Counted from the first letter of the stretch, positions 39,506-54,379 are shown. The stretch is DNA of 64,000 nucleotides from Antitrichia curtipendula (GCA_951230915.1 OX579637.1:15686001-15750000), one strand, 5' to 3'. The notes: a model not told the origin generated them from the sequence alone. Numbers and translations are program-made.

Positions 39506-40594
39506 TGACATTTGATGTTTGACACCATTAATGTACAGGTTGGACTTATTCTTCTATTCTTTGGAATTGACGTGCGATTGGATTGCAATTACATATCAAA
39601 TTAGTATTTGTGGGCATTTAAGTACTTGAGGGTAACTATTTGCAACTTGTACGATTTGTATGAAGTCTCTTTCAAAATGAAATTCTATGACATTTGATGT
39701 TTGACACCATTAATGTACAGGTTGGACTTATTCTATATTCTTTTGAATGGACGTGCGATTGGATTGCAATTACATATCAAATTAGTATTTGTGGGCATTT
39801 AAGTACTTGAGGGTAACTATTTGCAACTTGTACGATTTGTATGAAGTCTCTTTCAAAATGAAATTCTATGACATTTGATGTTTGACACCATTAATGTACA
39901 GGTTGGACTTATTCTTCTATTCTTTGGAATTGACGTGCGATTGAATTGCAATTACATATCAAATTAATATTTGTGGGCATTGAGGTACTTGAGGGTAACT
40001 ATTTGCAACTTGTACGATTTGTGTGAAGTTTCCTTCAAAATGAAATTCTATGACATTTGATGTTTGACACCATTAATGTACAGGTTGGACTTATTCTATA
40101 TTCTTTTGAATGGACGTGCGATTGGATTGCAATTACATATCAAATTAGTATTTGTGGGCATTTAAGTACTTGAGGGTAACTATTTGCAACTTGTACGATT
40201 TGTATGAAGTCTCTTTCAAAATGAAATTCTATGACATTTGATGTTTGACACCATTAATGTACAGGTTGGACTTATTCTTCTATTCTTTGGAATTGACGTG
40301 CGATTGAATTGCAATTACATATCAAATTAATATTTGTGGGCATTGAGGTACTTGAGGGTAACTATTTGCAACTTGTACGATTTGTGTGAAGTTTCCTTCA
40401 AAATGAAATTCTATGACATTTGATGTTTGACACCATTAATGTACAGGTTGGACTTATTCTATATTCTTTTGAATGGACGTGCGATTGGATTGCAATTACA
40501 TATCAAATTAGTATTTGTGGGCATTTAAGTACTTGAGGGTAACTATTTGCAACTTGTACGATTTGTATGAAGTCTCTTTCAAAATGAAATTCTA

Positions 40595-42408
40595 TGACAT
40601 TTGATGTTTGACACCATTAAAGTACAGATCGGACCTTATTCCCTATTTTTTGGAATTGACGTGCGATTGGATTGCAATTACATATCAAATTAGTATTTGT
40701 GGGCATTTAAGTACTTGAGGGTAACTATTTGCAACTTGTACGATTTGTATGAAGTCTCTTTCAAAATGAAATTCTATGACATTTGATGTTTGACACCATT
40801 AATGTACAGGTTGGACTTATTCTTCTATTCTTTTGAATGGACGTGCGATTGAATTGCAATTACATATCAAATTAATATTTGTGCGCATTTAAGTACTTGA
40901 GGGTAACTATTTGCAACTTGTACGATTTGTGTGAAGTTTCCTTCAAAATGAAATTCTATGACATTTGATGTTTGACACCACTAATGTACAGATTGGTCTT
41001 ATTCTATATTCTTTTGAATGGACGTGCGAATGGATTGCAATTACATATCAAATTAGTATTTGTGGGCATTTAAGTACTTGAGGGTAACTATTTGCAACTT
41101 GTACGATTTGTGTGAAGTCTCTTTCAAAATGAAATTCTATGACATTTGATGTTTGACACCATTAATGTACAGGTTGGACTTATTCTTCTATTCTTTGGAA
41201 TTGACGTGCGATTGGATTGCAATTACATATCAAATTAGTATTTGTGGGCATTTAAGTACTTGAGGGTAACTATTTGCAACTTGTACGATTTGTATGAAGT
41301 CTCTTTCAAAATGAAATTCTATGACATTTGATGTTTGACACCATTAATGTACAGGTTGGACTTATTCTATATTCTTTTGAATGGACGTGCGATTGGATTG
41401 CAATTACATATCAAATTAATATTTGTGGGCATTGAGGTACTTGAGGGTAACTATTTGCAACTTGTACGATTTGTGTGAAGTTTCCTTCAAAATGAAATTC
41501 TATGACATTTGATGTTTGACACCATTAATGTACAGGTTGGACTTATTCTATATTCTTTTGAATGGACGTGCGATTGGATTGCAATTACATATCAAATTAG
41601 TATTTGTGGGCATTTAAGTACTTGAGGGTAACTATTTGCAACTTGTACGATTTGTATGAAGTCTCTTTCAAAATGAAATTCTATGACATTTGATGTTTGA
41701 CACCATTAATGTACAGGTTGGACTTATTCTTCTATTCTTTGGAATTGACGTGCGATTGAATTGCAATTACATATCAAATTAATATTTGTGGGCATTGAGG
41801 TACTTGAGGGTAACTATTTGCAACTTGTACGATTTGTGTGAAGTTTCCTTCAAAATGAAATTCTATGACATTTGATGTTTGACACCATTAATGTACAGGT
41901 TGGACTTATTCTATATTCTTTTGAATGGACGTGCGATTGGATTGCAATTACATATCAAATTAGTATTTGTGGGCATTTAAGTATTTGAGGGTAACTATTT
42001 GCAACTTGTACGATTTGTATGAAGTCTCTTTCAAAATGAAATTCTATGACATTTGATGTTTGACACCATTAATGTACAGGTTGGACTTATTCTATATTCT
42101 TTTGAATGGACGTGCGATTGGATTGCAATTACATATCAAATTAGTATTTGTGGGCATTTAAGTACTTGAGGGTAACTATTTGCAACTTGTACGATTTGTA
42201 TGAAGTCTGTTTCAAAATGAAATTCTATGACATTTGATGTTTGACACCATTAATGTACAGGTTGGACTTATTCTATATTCTTTTGAATGGACGTGCGATT
42301 GGATTGCAATTACATATCAAATTAGTATTTGTGGGCATTTAAGTACTTGAGGGTAACTATTTGCAACTTGTACGATTTGTATGAAGTCTCTTTCAAAATG
42401 AAATTCTA
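40595..42408 (+). repeat. 10-monomer HOR unit (1814 bp), copy 1
   Basis: The order is F-B'-G-D-A/B-A-B-A(gtattt)-A(tctgtttc)-A. The fifth monomer (41322-41502) is a hybrid: A on the left through gattgg at position 75, B on the right from attaat at 98 with attgagg and gtttccttc. I compared this unit monomer by monomer with the next one and saw no difference over 1814 bp. Confidence 0.93.
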
Positions 42409-44222
42409 TGACATTTGATGTTTGACACCATTAAAGTACAGATCGGACCTTATTCCCTATTTTTTGGAATTGACGTGCGATTGGATTGCAATTACATATC
42501 AAATTAGTATTTGTGGGCATTTAAGTACTTGAGGGTAACTATTTGCAACTTGTACGATTTGTATGAAGTCTCTTTCAAAATGAAATTCTATGACATTTGA
42601 TGTTTGACACCATTAATGTACAGGTTGGACTTATTCTTCTATTCTTTTGAATGGACGTGCGATTGAATTGCAATTACATATCAAATTAATATTTGTGCGC
42701 ATTTAAGTACTTGAGGGTAACTATTTGCAACTTGTACGATTTGTGTGAAGTTTCCTTCAAAATGAAATTCTATGACATTTGATGTTTGACACCACTAATG
42801 TACAGATTGGTCTTATTCTATATTCTTTTGAATGGACGTGCGAATGGATTGCAATTACATATCAAATTAGTATTTGTGGGCATTTAAGTACTTGAGGGTA
42901 ACTATTTGCAACTTGTACGATTTGTGTGAAGTCTCTTTCAAAATGAAATTCTATGACATTTGATGTTTGACACCATTAATGTACAGGTTGGACTTATTCT
43001 TCTATTCTTTGGAATTGACGTGCGATTGGATTGCAATTACATATCAAATTAGTATTTGTGGGCATTTAAGTACTTGAGGGTAACTATTTGCAACTTGTAC
43101 GATTTGTATGAAGTCTCTTTCAAAATGAAATTCTATGACATTTGATGTTTGACACCATTAATGTACAGGTTGGACTTATTCTATATTCTTTTGAATGGAC
43201 GTGCGATTGGATTGCAATTACATATCAAATTAATATTTGTGGGCATTGAGGTACTTGAGGGTAACTATTTGCAACTTGTACGATTTGTGTGAAGTTTCCT
43301 TCAAAATGAAATTCTATGACATTTGATGTTTGACACCATTAATGTACAGGTTGGACTTATTCTATATTCTTTTGAATGGACGTGCGATTGGATTGCAATT
43401 ACATATCAAATTAGTATTTGTGGGCATTTAAGTACTTGAGGGTAACTATTTGCAACTTGTACGATTTGTATGAAGTCTCTTTCAAAATGAAATTCTATGA
43501 CATTTGATGTTTGACACCATTAATGTACAGGTTGGACTTATTCTTCTATTCTTTGGAATTGACGTGCGATTGAATTGCAATTACATATCAAATTAATATT
43601 TGTGGGCATTGAGGTACTTGAGGGTAACTATTTGCAACTTGTACGATTTGTGTGAAGTTTCCTTCAAAATGAAATTCTATGACATTTGATGTTTGACACC
43701 ATTAATGTACAGGTTGGACTTATTCTATATTCTTTTGAATGGACGTGCGATTGGATTGCAATTACATATCAAATTAGTATTTGTGGGCATTTAAGTATTT
43801 GAGGGTAACTATTTGCAACTTGTACGATTTGTATGAAGTCTCTTTCAAAATGAAATTCTATGACATTTGATGTTTGACACCATTAATGTACAGGTTGGAC
43901 TTATTCTATATTCTTTTGAATGGACGTGCGATTGGATTGCAATTACATATCAAATTAGTATTTGTGGGCATTTAAGTACTTGAGGGTAACTATTTGCAAC
44001 TTGTACGATTTGTATGAAGTCTGTTTCAAAATGAAATTCTATGACATTTGATGTTTGACACCATTAATGTACAGGTTGGACTTATTCTATATTCTTTTGA
44101 ATGGACGTGCGATTGGATTGCAATTACATATCAAATTAGTATTTGTGGGCATTTAAGTACTTGAGGGTAACTATTTGCAACTTGTACGATTTGTATGAAG
44201 TCTCTTTCAAAATGAAATTCTA
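42409..44222 (+). repeat. 10-monomer HOR unit (1814 bp), copy 2
   Basis: This appears identical to 40595-42408, including the A/B hybrid at 43136-43316, the gtattt monomer at 43680 and the tctgtttc monomer at 43861. Exact or near-exact adjacency implies a very recent unequal exchange, or an assembly duplication. Confidence 0.93.
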
Positions 44223-46218
44223 TGACATTTGATGTTTGACACCATTAAAGTACAGATCGGACCTTATTCCCTATTTTTTGGAATTGACGTGCGATTGGAT
44301 TGCAATTACATATCAAATTAGTATTTGTGGGCATTTAAGTACTTGAGGGTAACTATTTGCAACTTGTACGATTTGTATGAAGTCTCTTTCAAAATGAAAT
44401 TCTATGACATTTGATGTTTGACACCATTAATGTACAGGTTGGACTTATTCTTCTATTCTTTTGAATGGACGTGCGATTGAATTGCAATTACATATCAAAT
44501 TAATATTTGTGCGCATTTAAGTACTTGAGGGTAACTATTTGCAACTTGTACGATTTGTGTGAAGTTTCCTTCAAAATGAAATTCTATGACATTTGATGTT
44601 TGACACCACTAATGTACAGATTGGTCTTATTCTATATTCTTTTGAATGGACGTGCGAATGGATTGCAATTACATATCAAATTAGTATTTGTGGGCATTTA
44701 AGTACTTGAGGGTAACTATTTGCAACTTGTACGATTTGTGTGAAGTCTCTTTCAAAATGAAATTCTATGACATTTGATGTTTGACACCATTAATGTACAG
44801 GTTGGACTTATTCTTCTATTCTTTGGAATTGACGTGCGATTGGATTGCAATTACATATCAAATTAGTATTTGTGGGCATTTAAGTACTTGAGGGTAACTA
44901 TTTGCAACTTGTACGATTTGTATGAAGTCTCTTTCAAAATGAAATTCTATGACATTTGATGTTTGACACCATTAATGTACAGGTTGGACTTATTCTATAT
45001 TCTTTTGAATGGACGTGCGATTGGATTGCAATTACATATCAAATTAGTATTTGTGGGCATTTAAGTACTTGAGGGTAACTATTTGCAACTTGTACGATTT
45101 GTATGAAGTCTCTTTCAAAATGAAATTCTATGACATTTGATGTTTGACACCATTAATGTACAGGTTGGACTTATTCTTCTATTCTTTGGAATTGACGTGC
45201 GATTGAATTGCAATTACATATCAAATTAATATTTGTGGGCATTGAGGTACTTGAGGGTAACTATTTGCAACTTGTACGATTTGTCTGAAGTCTCTTTCAA
45301 AATGAAATTCTATGACATTTGATGTTTGACACCATTAATGTACAGGTTGGACTTATTCTATATTCTTTTGAATGGACGTGCGATTGGATTGCAATTACAT
45401 ATCAAATTAGTATTTGTGGGCATTTAAGTACTTGAGGGTAACTATTTGCAACTTGTACGATTTGTATGAAGTCTCTTTCAAAATGAAATTCTATGACATT
45501 TGATGTTTGACACCATTAATGTACAGGTTGGACTTATTCTTCTATTCTTTGGAATTGACGTGCGATTGAATTGCAATTACATATCAAATTAATATTTGTG
45601 GGCATTGAGGTACTTGAGGGTAACTATTTGCAACTTGTACGATTTGTGTGAAGTTTCCTTCAAAATGAAATTCTATGACATTTGATGTTTGACACCATTA
45701 ATGTACAGGTTGGACTTATTCTATATTCTTTTGAATGGACGTGCGATTGGATTGCAATTACATATCAAATTAGTATTTGTGGGCATTTAAGTATTTGAGG
45801 GTAACTATTTGCAACTTGTACGATTTGTGTGAAGTCTCTTTCAAAATGAAATTCTATGACATTTGATGTTTGACACCATTAATGTACAGGTTGGACTTAT
45901 TCTATATTCTTTTGAATGGACGTGCGATTGGATTGCAATTACATATCAAATTAGTATTTGTGGGCATTTAAGTACTTGAGGGTAACTATTTGCAACTTGT
46001 ACGATTTGTATGAAGTCTGTTTCAAAATGAAATTCTATGACATTTGATGTTTGACACCATTAATGTACAGGTTGGACTTATTCTATATTCTTTTGAATGG
46101 ACGTGCGATTGGATTGCAATTACATATCAAATTAATATTTGTGGGCATTTAAGTACTTGAGGGTAACTATTTGCAACTTGTACGATTTGTATGAAGTCTC
46201 TTTCAAAATGAAATTCTA
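44223..46218 (+). repeat. 11-monomer HOR unit (1996 bp)
   Basis: The order is F-B'-G-D-A-B-A-B-A(gtattt)-A(tctgtttc)-A. It has separate A (44950) and B (45131, ending gtctg) where the 10-monomer units have one hybrid. Its last monomer has attaat with gtgggc. It contains the full set of slots from which both the 9- and 10-monomer forms can be derived by whole-monomer loss. Confidence 0.9.
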
Positions 46219-47487
46219 TGACATTTGATGTTTGACACCATTAAAGTACAGATCGGACCTTATTCCCTATTTTTTGGAATTGACGTGCGATTGGATTGCA
46301 ATTACATATCAAATTAGTATTTGTGGGCATTTAAGTACTTGAGGGTAACTATTTGCAACTTGTACGATTTGTATGAAGTCTCTTTCAAAATGAAATTCTA
46401 TGACATTTGATGTTTGACACCATTAATGTACAGGTTGGACTTATTCTTCTATTCTTTTGAATGGACGTGCGATTGAATTGCAATTACATATCAAATTAAT
46501 ATTTGTGCGCATTTAAGTACTTGAGGGTAACTATTTGCAACTTGTACGATTTGTGTGAAGTTTCCTTCAAAATGAAATTCTATGACATTTGATGTTTGAC
46601 ACCACTAATGTACAGATTGGTCTTATTCTATATTCTTTTGAATGGACGTGCGAATGGATTGCAATTACATATCAAATTAGTATTTGTGGGCATTTAAGTA
46701 CTTGAGGGTAACTATTTGCAACTTGTACGATTTGTATGAAGTCTCTTTCAAAATGAAATTCTATGACATTTGATGTTTGACACCATTAATGTACAGATTG
46801 GACTTATTCTATATTCTTTTGAATGGACGTGCGATTGGATTGCAATTACATATCAAATTAGTATTTGTGGGCATTTAAGTACTTGAGGGTAACTATTTGC
46901 AACTTGTACGATTTGTGTGAAGTCTCTTTCAAAATGAAATTCTATGACATTTGATGTTTGACACCATTAATGTACAGGTTGGACTTATTCTATATTCTTT
47001 TGAATGGACGTGCGATTGGATTGCAATTACATATCAAATTAGTATTTGTGGGCATTTAAGTACTTGAGGGTAACTATTTGCAACTTGTACGATTTGTGTG
47101 AAGTTTCTTTCAAAATGAAATTCTATGACATTTGATGTTTGACACCATTAATGTACAGGTTGGACTTATTCTATATTCTTTTGAATGGACGTGCGATTGG
47201 ATTGCAATTACATATCAAATTAGTATTTGTGGGCATTTAAGTACTTGAGGGTAACTATTTGCAACTTGTACGATTTGTGTGAAGTCTCTTTCAAAATGAA
47301 ATTCTATGACATTTGATGTTTGACACCATTAATGTACAGATTGGACTTATTCTATATTCTTTTGAATGGACGTGCGATTGGATTGCAATTACATATCAAA
47401 TTAGTATTTGTGGGCATTTAAGTACTTGAGGGTAACTATTTGCAACTTGTACGATTTGTATGAAGTCTCTTTCAAAATGAAATTCTA

Positions 47488-48755
47488 TGACATTTGATGT
47501 TTGACACCATTAATGTACAGGTTGGACTTATTCTATATTCTTTTGAATGGACGTGCGATTGGATTGCAATTACATATCAAACTAGTATTTGTGGGCATTT
47601 AAGTACTTGAGGGTAACTATTTGCAACTTGTACGATTTGTATGAAGTCTCTTTCAAAATGAAATTCTATGACATTTGATGTTTGACACCATTATTGTACA
47701 GGTTGGACTTATTCTATATTCTTTTGAATGGACGTGCGATTGGATTGCAATTACATATCAAATTAGTATTTGTGGGCATTTAAGTACTTGAGGGTAACTA
47801 TTTGCAACTTGTACGATTTGTATGAAGTCTCTTTCAAAATAAAATTCTATGACATTTGATGTTTGACACCATTAATGTACAGGTTGGACTTATTCTTCTA
47901 TTCTTTGGAATGGACGTGCGATTGAATTGCAATTACATATCAAATTAATATTTGTGGGCATAGAGGTACTTGAGGGTAACTATTTGCAACTTGTACGATT
48001 TGTGTGAAGTTTCCTTCAAAATGAAATTCTATGACATTTGATGTTTGACACCATTAATGTACAGGTTGGACTTATTCTATATTCTTTTGAATGGACGTGC
48101 GATTGGATTGCAATTACATATCAAATTAGTATTTGTGGGCATTTAAGTACTTGAGGGTAACTATTTGCAACTTGTACGATTTGTGTGAAGTCTGTTTCAA
48201 AATGAAATTCTATGACATTTGATGTTTGACACCATTAATGTACAAGTTGGACTTATTCTATATTCTTTTGAATGGACGTGCGATTGGATTGCAATTACAT
48301 ATCAAATTAGTATTTGTGGGCATTTAAGTACTTGAGGGTAACTATTTGCAACTTGTACGATTTGTGTGAAGTCTCTTTCAAAATGAAATTCTATGACATT
48401 TGATGTTTGACACCATTAATGTACAGGTTGGACTTATTCTATATTCTTTTGAATGGACGTGCGATTGGATTGCAATTACATATCAAATTAGTATTTGTGG
48501 GCATTTAAGTACTTGAGGGTAACTATTTGCAACTTGTACGATTTGTGTGAAGTTTCTTTCAAAATGAAATTCTATGACATTTGATGTTTGACACCATTAA
48601 TGTACAGGTTGGACTTATTCTATATTCTTTTGAATGGACGTGCGATTGGATTGCAATTACATATCAAATTAATATTTGTGGGCATTGAGGTACTCGAGGG
48701 TAACTATTTGCAACTTGTACGATTTGTGTGAAGTTTCCTTCAAAATGAAATTCTA
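47488..48755 (+). repeat. 7-monomer segment shared with 54199-55466, copy 1
   Basis: The order is A with caaactag, A with attattg and ending aaataaaa, B, A with tctgtttc, A with tacaagttgg, A with gtttcttt, and A/B hybrid with tactcgagg. All these rare markers recur exactly 6711 bp downstream. The actagt word is an SpeI site and ctcgag an XhoI site, which makes the pair easy to follow. The B here has the private gcatagagg. Confidence 0.92.
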
Positions 48756-48937
48756 TGACATTTGATGTTTGACACCATTAATGTACAGGTTGGACTTATT
48801 CTTCTATTCTTTGGAATGGACGTGCGATTGAATTGCAATTACATATCAAATTAATATTTGTGCGCATTTAAGTACTTGAGGGTAACTATTTGCAACTTGT
48901 ACGATTTGTATGAAGTCTCTTTCAAAATGAAATTCTA

Positions 48938-51900
48938 TGACATTTGATGTTTGACACCATTAAAGTACAGATCGGACCTTATTCCCTATTTTTTGGAATT
49001 GACGTGCGATTGGATTGCAATTACATATCAAATTAGTATTTGTGGGCATTTAAGTACTTGAGGGTAACTATTTGCAACTTGTACGATTTGTATGAAGTCT
49101 CTTTCAAAATGAAATTCTATGACATTTGATGTTTGACACCATTAATGTACAGGTTGGACTTATTCTTCTATTCTTTGGAATGGACGTGCGATTGAATTGC
49201 AATTACATATCAAATTAATATTTGTGCGCATTTAAGTACTTGAGGGTAACTATTTGCAACTTGTACGATTTGTGTGAAGTTTCCTTCAAAATGAAATTCT
49301 ATGACATTTGATGTTTGACACCACTAATGTACAGATTGGTCTTATTCTATATTCTTTTGAATGGACGTGCGAATGGATTGCAATTACATATCAAATTAGT
49401 ATTTGTGGGCATTTAAGTACTTGAGGGTAACTATTTGCAACTTGTACGATTTGTATGAAGTCTCTTTCAAAATGAAATTCTATGACATTTGATGTTTGAC
49501 ACCATTAATGTACAGGTTGGACTTATTCTATATTCTTTTGAATGGACGTGCGATTGGATTGCAATTACATATCAAATTAGTATTTGTGGGCATTTAAGTA
49601 CTTGAGGGTAACTATTTGCAACTTGTACGATTTGTATGAAGTCTCTTTCAAAATGAAATTCTATGACATTTGATGTTTGACACCATTATTGTACAGGTTG
49701 GACTTATTCTATATTCTTTTGAATGGACGTGCGATTGGATTGCAATTACATATCAAATTAGTATTTGTGGGCATTTAAGTACTTGAGGGTAACTATTTGC
49801 AACTTGTACGATTTGTATGAAGTCTCTTTCAAAATGAAATTCTATGACATTTGATGTTTGACACCATTAATGTACAGGTTGGACTTATTCTTCTATTCTT
49901 TGGAATGGACGTGCGATTGAATTGCAATTACATATCAAATTAATATTTGTGCGCATTTAAGTACTTGAGGGTAACTATTTGCAACTTGTACGATTTGTGT
50001 GAAGTTTCCTTCAAAATGAAATTCTATGACATTTGATGTTTGACACCACTAATGTACAGATTGGTCTTATTCTATATTCTTTTGAATGGACGTGCGAATG
50101 GATTGCAATTACATATCAAATTAGTATTTGTGGGCATTTAAGTACTTGAGGGTAACTATTTGCAACTTGTATGATTTGTCTGAAGTCTCTTTCAAAATGA
50201 AATTCTATGACATTTGATGTTTGACACCATTAATGTACAGGTTGGACTTATTCTTCTATTCTTTGGAATGGACGTGCGATTGAATTGCAATTACATATCA
50301 AATTAATATTTGTGCGCATTTAAGTACTTGAGGGTAACTATTTGCAACTTGTACGATTTGTGTGAAGTTTCCTTCAAAATGAAATTCTATGACATTTGAT
50401 GTTTGACACCACTAATGTACAGATTGGTCTTATTCTATATTCTTTTGAATGGACGTGCGAATGGATTGCAATTACATATCAAATTAGTATTTGTGGGCAT
50501 TTAAGTACTTGAGGGTAACTATTTGCAACTTGTACGATTTGTATGAAGTCTCTTTCAAAATGAAATTCTATGACATTTGATGTTTGACACCATTAATGTA
50601 CAGGTTGGACTTATTCTATATTCTTTTGAATGGACGTGCGATTGGATTGCAATTACATATCAAATTAGTATTTGTGGGCATTTAAGTACTTGAGGGTAAC
50701 TATTTGCAACTTGTACGATTTGTATGAAGTCTCTTTCAAAATGAAATTCTATGACATTTGATGTTTGACACCATTAAAGTACAGATCGGACCTTATTCCC
50801 TATTTTTTGGAATTGACGTGCGATTGGATTGCAATTACATATCAAATTAGTATTTGTGGGCATTTAAGTACTTGAGGGTAACTATTTGCAACTTGTACGA
50901 TTTGTATGAAGTCTCTTTCAAAATGAAATTCTATGACATTTGATGTTTGACACCATTAATGTACAGGTTGGACTTATTCTTCTATTCTTTGGAATGGACG
51001 TGCGATTGAATTGCAATTACATATCAAATTAATATTTGTGCGCATTTAAGTACTTGAGGGTAACTATTTGCAACTTGTACGATTTGTGTGAAGTTTCCTT
51101 CAAAATGAAATTCTATGACATTTGATGTTTGACACCACTAATGTACAGATTGGTCTTATTCTATATTCTTTTGAATGGACGTGCGAATGGATTGCAATTA
51201 CATATCAAATTAGTATTTGTGGGCATTTAAGTACTTGAGGGTAACTATTTGCAACTTGTACGATTTGTCTGAAGTCTCTTTCAAAATGAAATTCTATGAC
51301 ATTTGATGTTTGACACCATTAATGTACAGGTTGGACTTATTCTTCTATTCTTTGGAATGGACGTGCGATTGAATTGCAATTACATATCAAATTAATATTT
51401 GTGCGCATTTAAGTACTTGAGGGTAACTATTTGCAACTTGTACGATTTGTGTGAAGTTTCCTTCAAAATGAAATTCTATGACATTTGATGTTTGACACCA
51501 CTAATGTACAGATTGGTCTTATTCTATATTCTTTTGAATGGACGTGCGAATGGATTGCAATTACATATCAAATTAGTATTTGTGGGCATTTAAGTACTTG
51601 AGGGTAACTATTTGCAACTTGTACGATTTGTATGAAGTCTCTTTCAAAATGAAATTCTATGACATTTGATGTTTGACACCATTAATGTACAGGTTGGACT
51701 TATTCTATATTCTTTTGAATGGACGTGCGATTGGATTGCAATTACATATCAAATTAGTATTTGTGGGCATTTAAGTACTTGAGGGTAACTATTTGCAACT
51801 TGTACGATTTGTATGAAGTCTCTTTCAAAATGAAATTCTATGACATTTGATGTTTGACACCATTAAAGTACAGATCGGACCTTATTCCCTATTTTTTGGA

Positions 51901-53111
51901 ATTGACGTGCGATTGGATTGCAATTACATATCAAATTAGTATTTGTGGGCATTTAAGTACTTGAGGGTAACTATTTGCAACTTGTACGATTTGTATGAAG
52001 TCTCTTTCAAAATGAAATTCTATGACATTTGATGTTTGACACCATTAATGTACAGGTTGGACTTATTCTTCTATTCTTTGGAATGGACGTGCGATTGAAT
52101 TGCAATTACATATCAAATTAATATTTGTGCGCATTTAAGTACTTGAGGGTAACTATTTGCAACTTGTACGATTTGTGTGAAGTTTCCTTCAAAATGAAAT
52201 TCTATGACATTTGATGTTTGACACCACTAATGTACAGATTGGTCTTATTCTATATTCTTTTGAATGGACGTGCGAATGGATTGCAATTACATATCAAATT
52301 AGTATTTGTGGGCATTTAAGTACTTGAGGGTAACTATTTGCAACTTGTACGATTTGTATGAAGTCTCTTTCAAAATGAAATTCTATGACATTTGATGTTT
52401 GACACCATTAATGTACAGGTTGGACTTATTCTATATTCTTTTGAATGGACGTGCGATTGGATTGCAATTACATATCAAATTAGTATTTGTGGGCATTTAA
52501 GTACTTGAGGGTAACTATTTGCAACTTGTACGATTTGTATGAAGTCTCTTTCAAAATGAAATTCTATGACATTTGATGTTTGACACCATTAAAGTACAGA
52601 TCGGACCTTATTCCCTATTTTTTGGAATTGACGTGCGATTGGATTGCAATTACATATCAAATTAGTATTTGTGGGCATTTAAGTACTTGAGGGTAACTAT
52701 TTGCAACTTGTACGATTTGTATGAAGTCTCTTTCAAAATGAAATTCTATGACATTTGATGTTTGACACCATTAATGTACAGGTTGGACTTATTCTTCTAT
52801 TCTTTGGAATGGACGTGCGATTGAATTGCAATTACATATCAAATTAATATTTGTGCGCATTTAAGTACTTGAGGGTAACTATTTGCAACTTGTACGATTT
52901 GTGTGAAGTTTCCTTCAAAATGAAATTCTATGACATTTGATGTTTGACACCACTAATGTACAGATTGGTCTTATTCTATATTCTTTTGAATGGACGTGCG
53001 AATGGATTGCAATTACATATCAAATTAGTATTTGTGGGCATTTAAGTACTTGAGGGTAACTATTTGCAACTTGTACGATTTGTCTGAAGTCTCTTTCAAA
53101 ATGAAATTCTA
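48938..53111 (+). repeat. Variable-length F units of 10, 6, 4 and the start of an 18-monomer unit
   Basis: 48938: F-B-G-A-A(attattg)-B-G-B-G-A. 50752: F-B-G-B-G-A. 51841: F-B-G-A. 52567: F-B-G and then the A-rich island. B-G pairs are repeated one to three times per unit, so B-G itself behaves as a movable dimer of 363 bp. The G at 50027 has lost the CpG at 146 (tgtatgatt). Confidence 0.88.
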
Positions 53112-54017
53112 TGACATTTGATGTTTGACACCATTAATGTACAGGTTGGACTTATTCTATATTCTTTTGAATGGACGTGCGATTGGATTGCAATTACATA
53201 TCAAATTAGTATTTGTGGGCATTTAAATACTTGAGGGTAACTATTTGCAACTTGTACGATTTGTATGAAGTCTCTTTCAAAATAAAATTCTATGACATTT
53301 GATGTTTGACACCATTAATGTACAGGTTGGACTTATTCTTCTATTCTTTGGAATGGACGTGCGATTGAATTGCAATTACATATGAAATTAATATTTGTGG
53401 GCATTTAAGTACTTGAGGGTAACTATTTGCAACTTGTACGATTTGTGTGAAGTTTCCTTCAAAATGAAATTCTATGACATTTGATGTTTGACACCATTAA
53501 TGTACAGGTTGGACTTATTCTATATTCTTTTGAATGGACGTGCGATTGGATTGCAATTACATATCAAATTAGTATTTGTGGGCATTTAAGTACTTGAGGG
53601 TAACTATTTGCAACTTGTACGATTTGTGTGAAGTCTCTTTCAAAATGAAATTCTATGACATTTGATGTTTGACACCATTAATGTACAGGTTGGACTTATT
53701 CTATATTCTTTTGAATGGACGTGCGATTGGATTGCAATTACATATCAAATTAGTATTTGTGGGCATTTAAGTACTTGAGGGTAACTATTTGCAACTTGTA
53801 CGATTTGTGTGAAGTCTCTTTCAAAATGAAATTCTATGACATTTGATGTTTGACACCATTAATGTACAGATTGGACTTATTCTATATTCTTTTGAATGGA
53901 CGTGCGATTGGATTGCAATTACATATCAAATTAGTATTTGTGGGCATTTAAGTACTTGAGGGTAAATATTTGCAACTTGTACGATTTGTATGAAGTCTCT
54001 TTCAAAATGAAATTCTA

Positions 54018-54379
54018 TGACATTTGATGTTTGACACCATTAATGTACAGGTTGGACTTATTCTATATTCTTTTGAATGGACGTGCGATTGGATTGCAAT
54101 TACATATCAAACTAGTATTTGTGGGCATTTAAGTACTTGAGGGTAACTATTTGCAACTTGTACGATTTGTATGAAGTCTCTTTCAAAATGAAATTCTATG
54201 ACATTTGATGTTTGACACCATTAATGTACAGGTTGGACTTATTCTATATTCTTTTGAATGGACGTGCGATTGGATTGCAATTACATATCAAACTAGTATT
54301 TGTGGGCATTTAAGTACTTGAGGGTAACTATTTGCAACTTGTACGATTTGTATGAAGTCTCTTTCAAAATGAAATTCTA
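54018..54379 (+). repeat. Single-monomer tandem doubling (caaactag)
   Basis: Two adjacent A monomers, 54018-54198 and 54199-54379, share the rare caaactag change and look otherwise identical. The matching locus at 47488 has one. This is the smallest step of array growth visible in the window: gain of exactly one monomer. Confidence 0.9.

Larger units (their letters stand above)
38961..40594 (+). repeat. 9-monomer HOR unit (1634 bp)
   Basis: The order is F-B'-G-D-A-B-A-B-A. Compared with the 11-monomer unit at 44223 it ends with a single A where that unit has three (gtattt, tctgtttc, A). It keeps the separate A and B monomers at 39688 and 39869 that the 10-monomer units have fused into one. 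Confidence 0.9.
38961..48937 (+). repeat. Zone 4: F-B'-G-D higher-order repeats (monomers 216-270)
   Basis: The first F monomer opens this zone at 38961. Five F-started units follow, of 9, 10, 10, 11 and 15 monomers. The first four share the head F-B'-G-D. The fifth starts F-B'-G and then continues with A-rich sequence whose right part recurs in zone 5. All five have B' in the second slot. The zone ends with a B at 48756, whose right half already has the zone 5 gtgcgc form. Confidence 0.9.
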
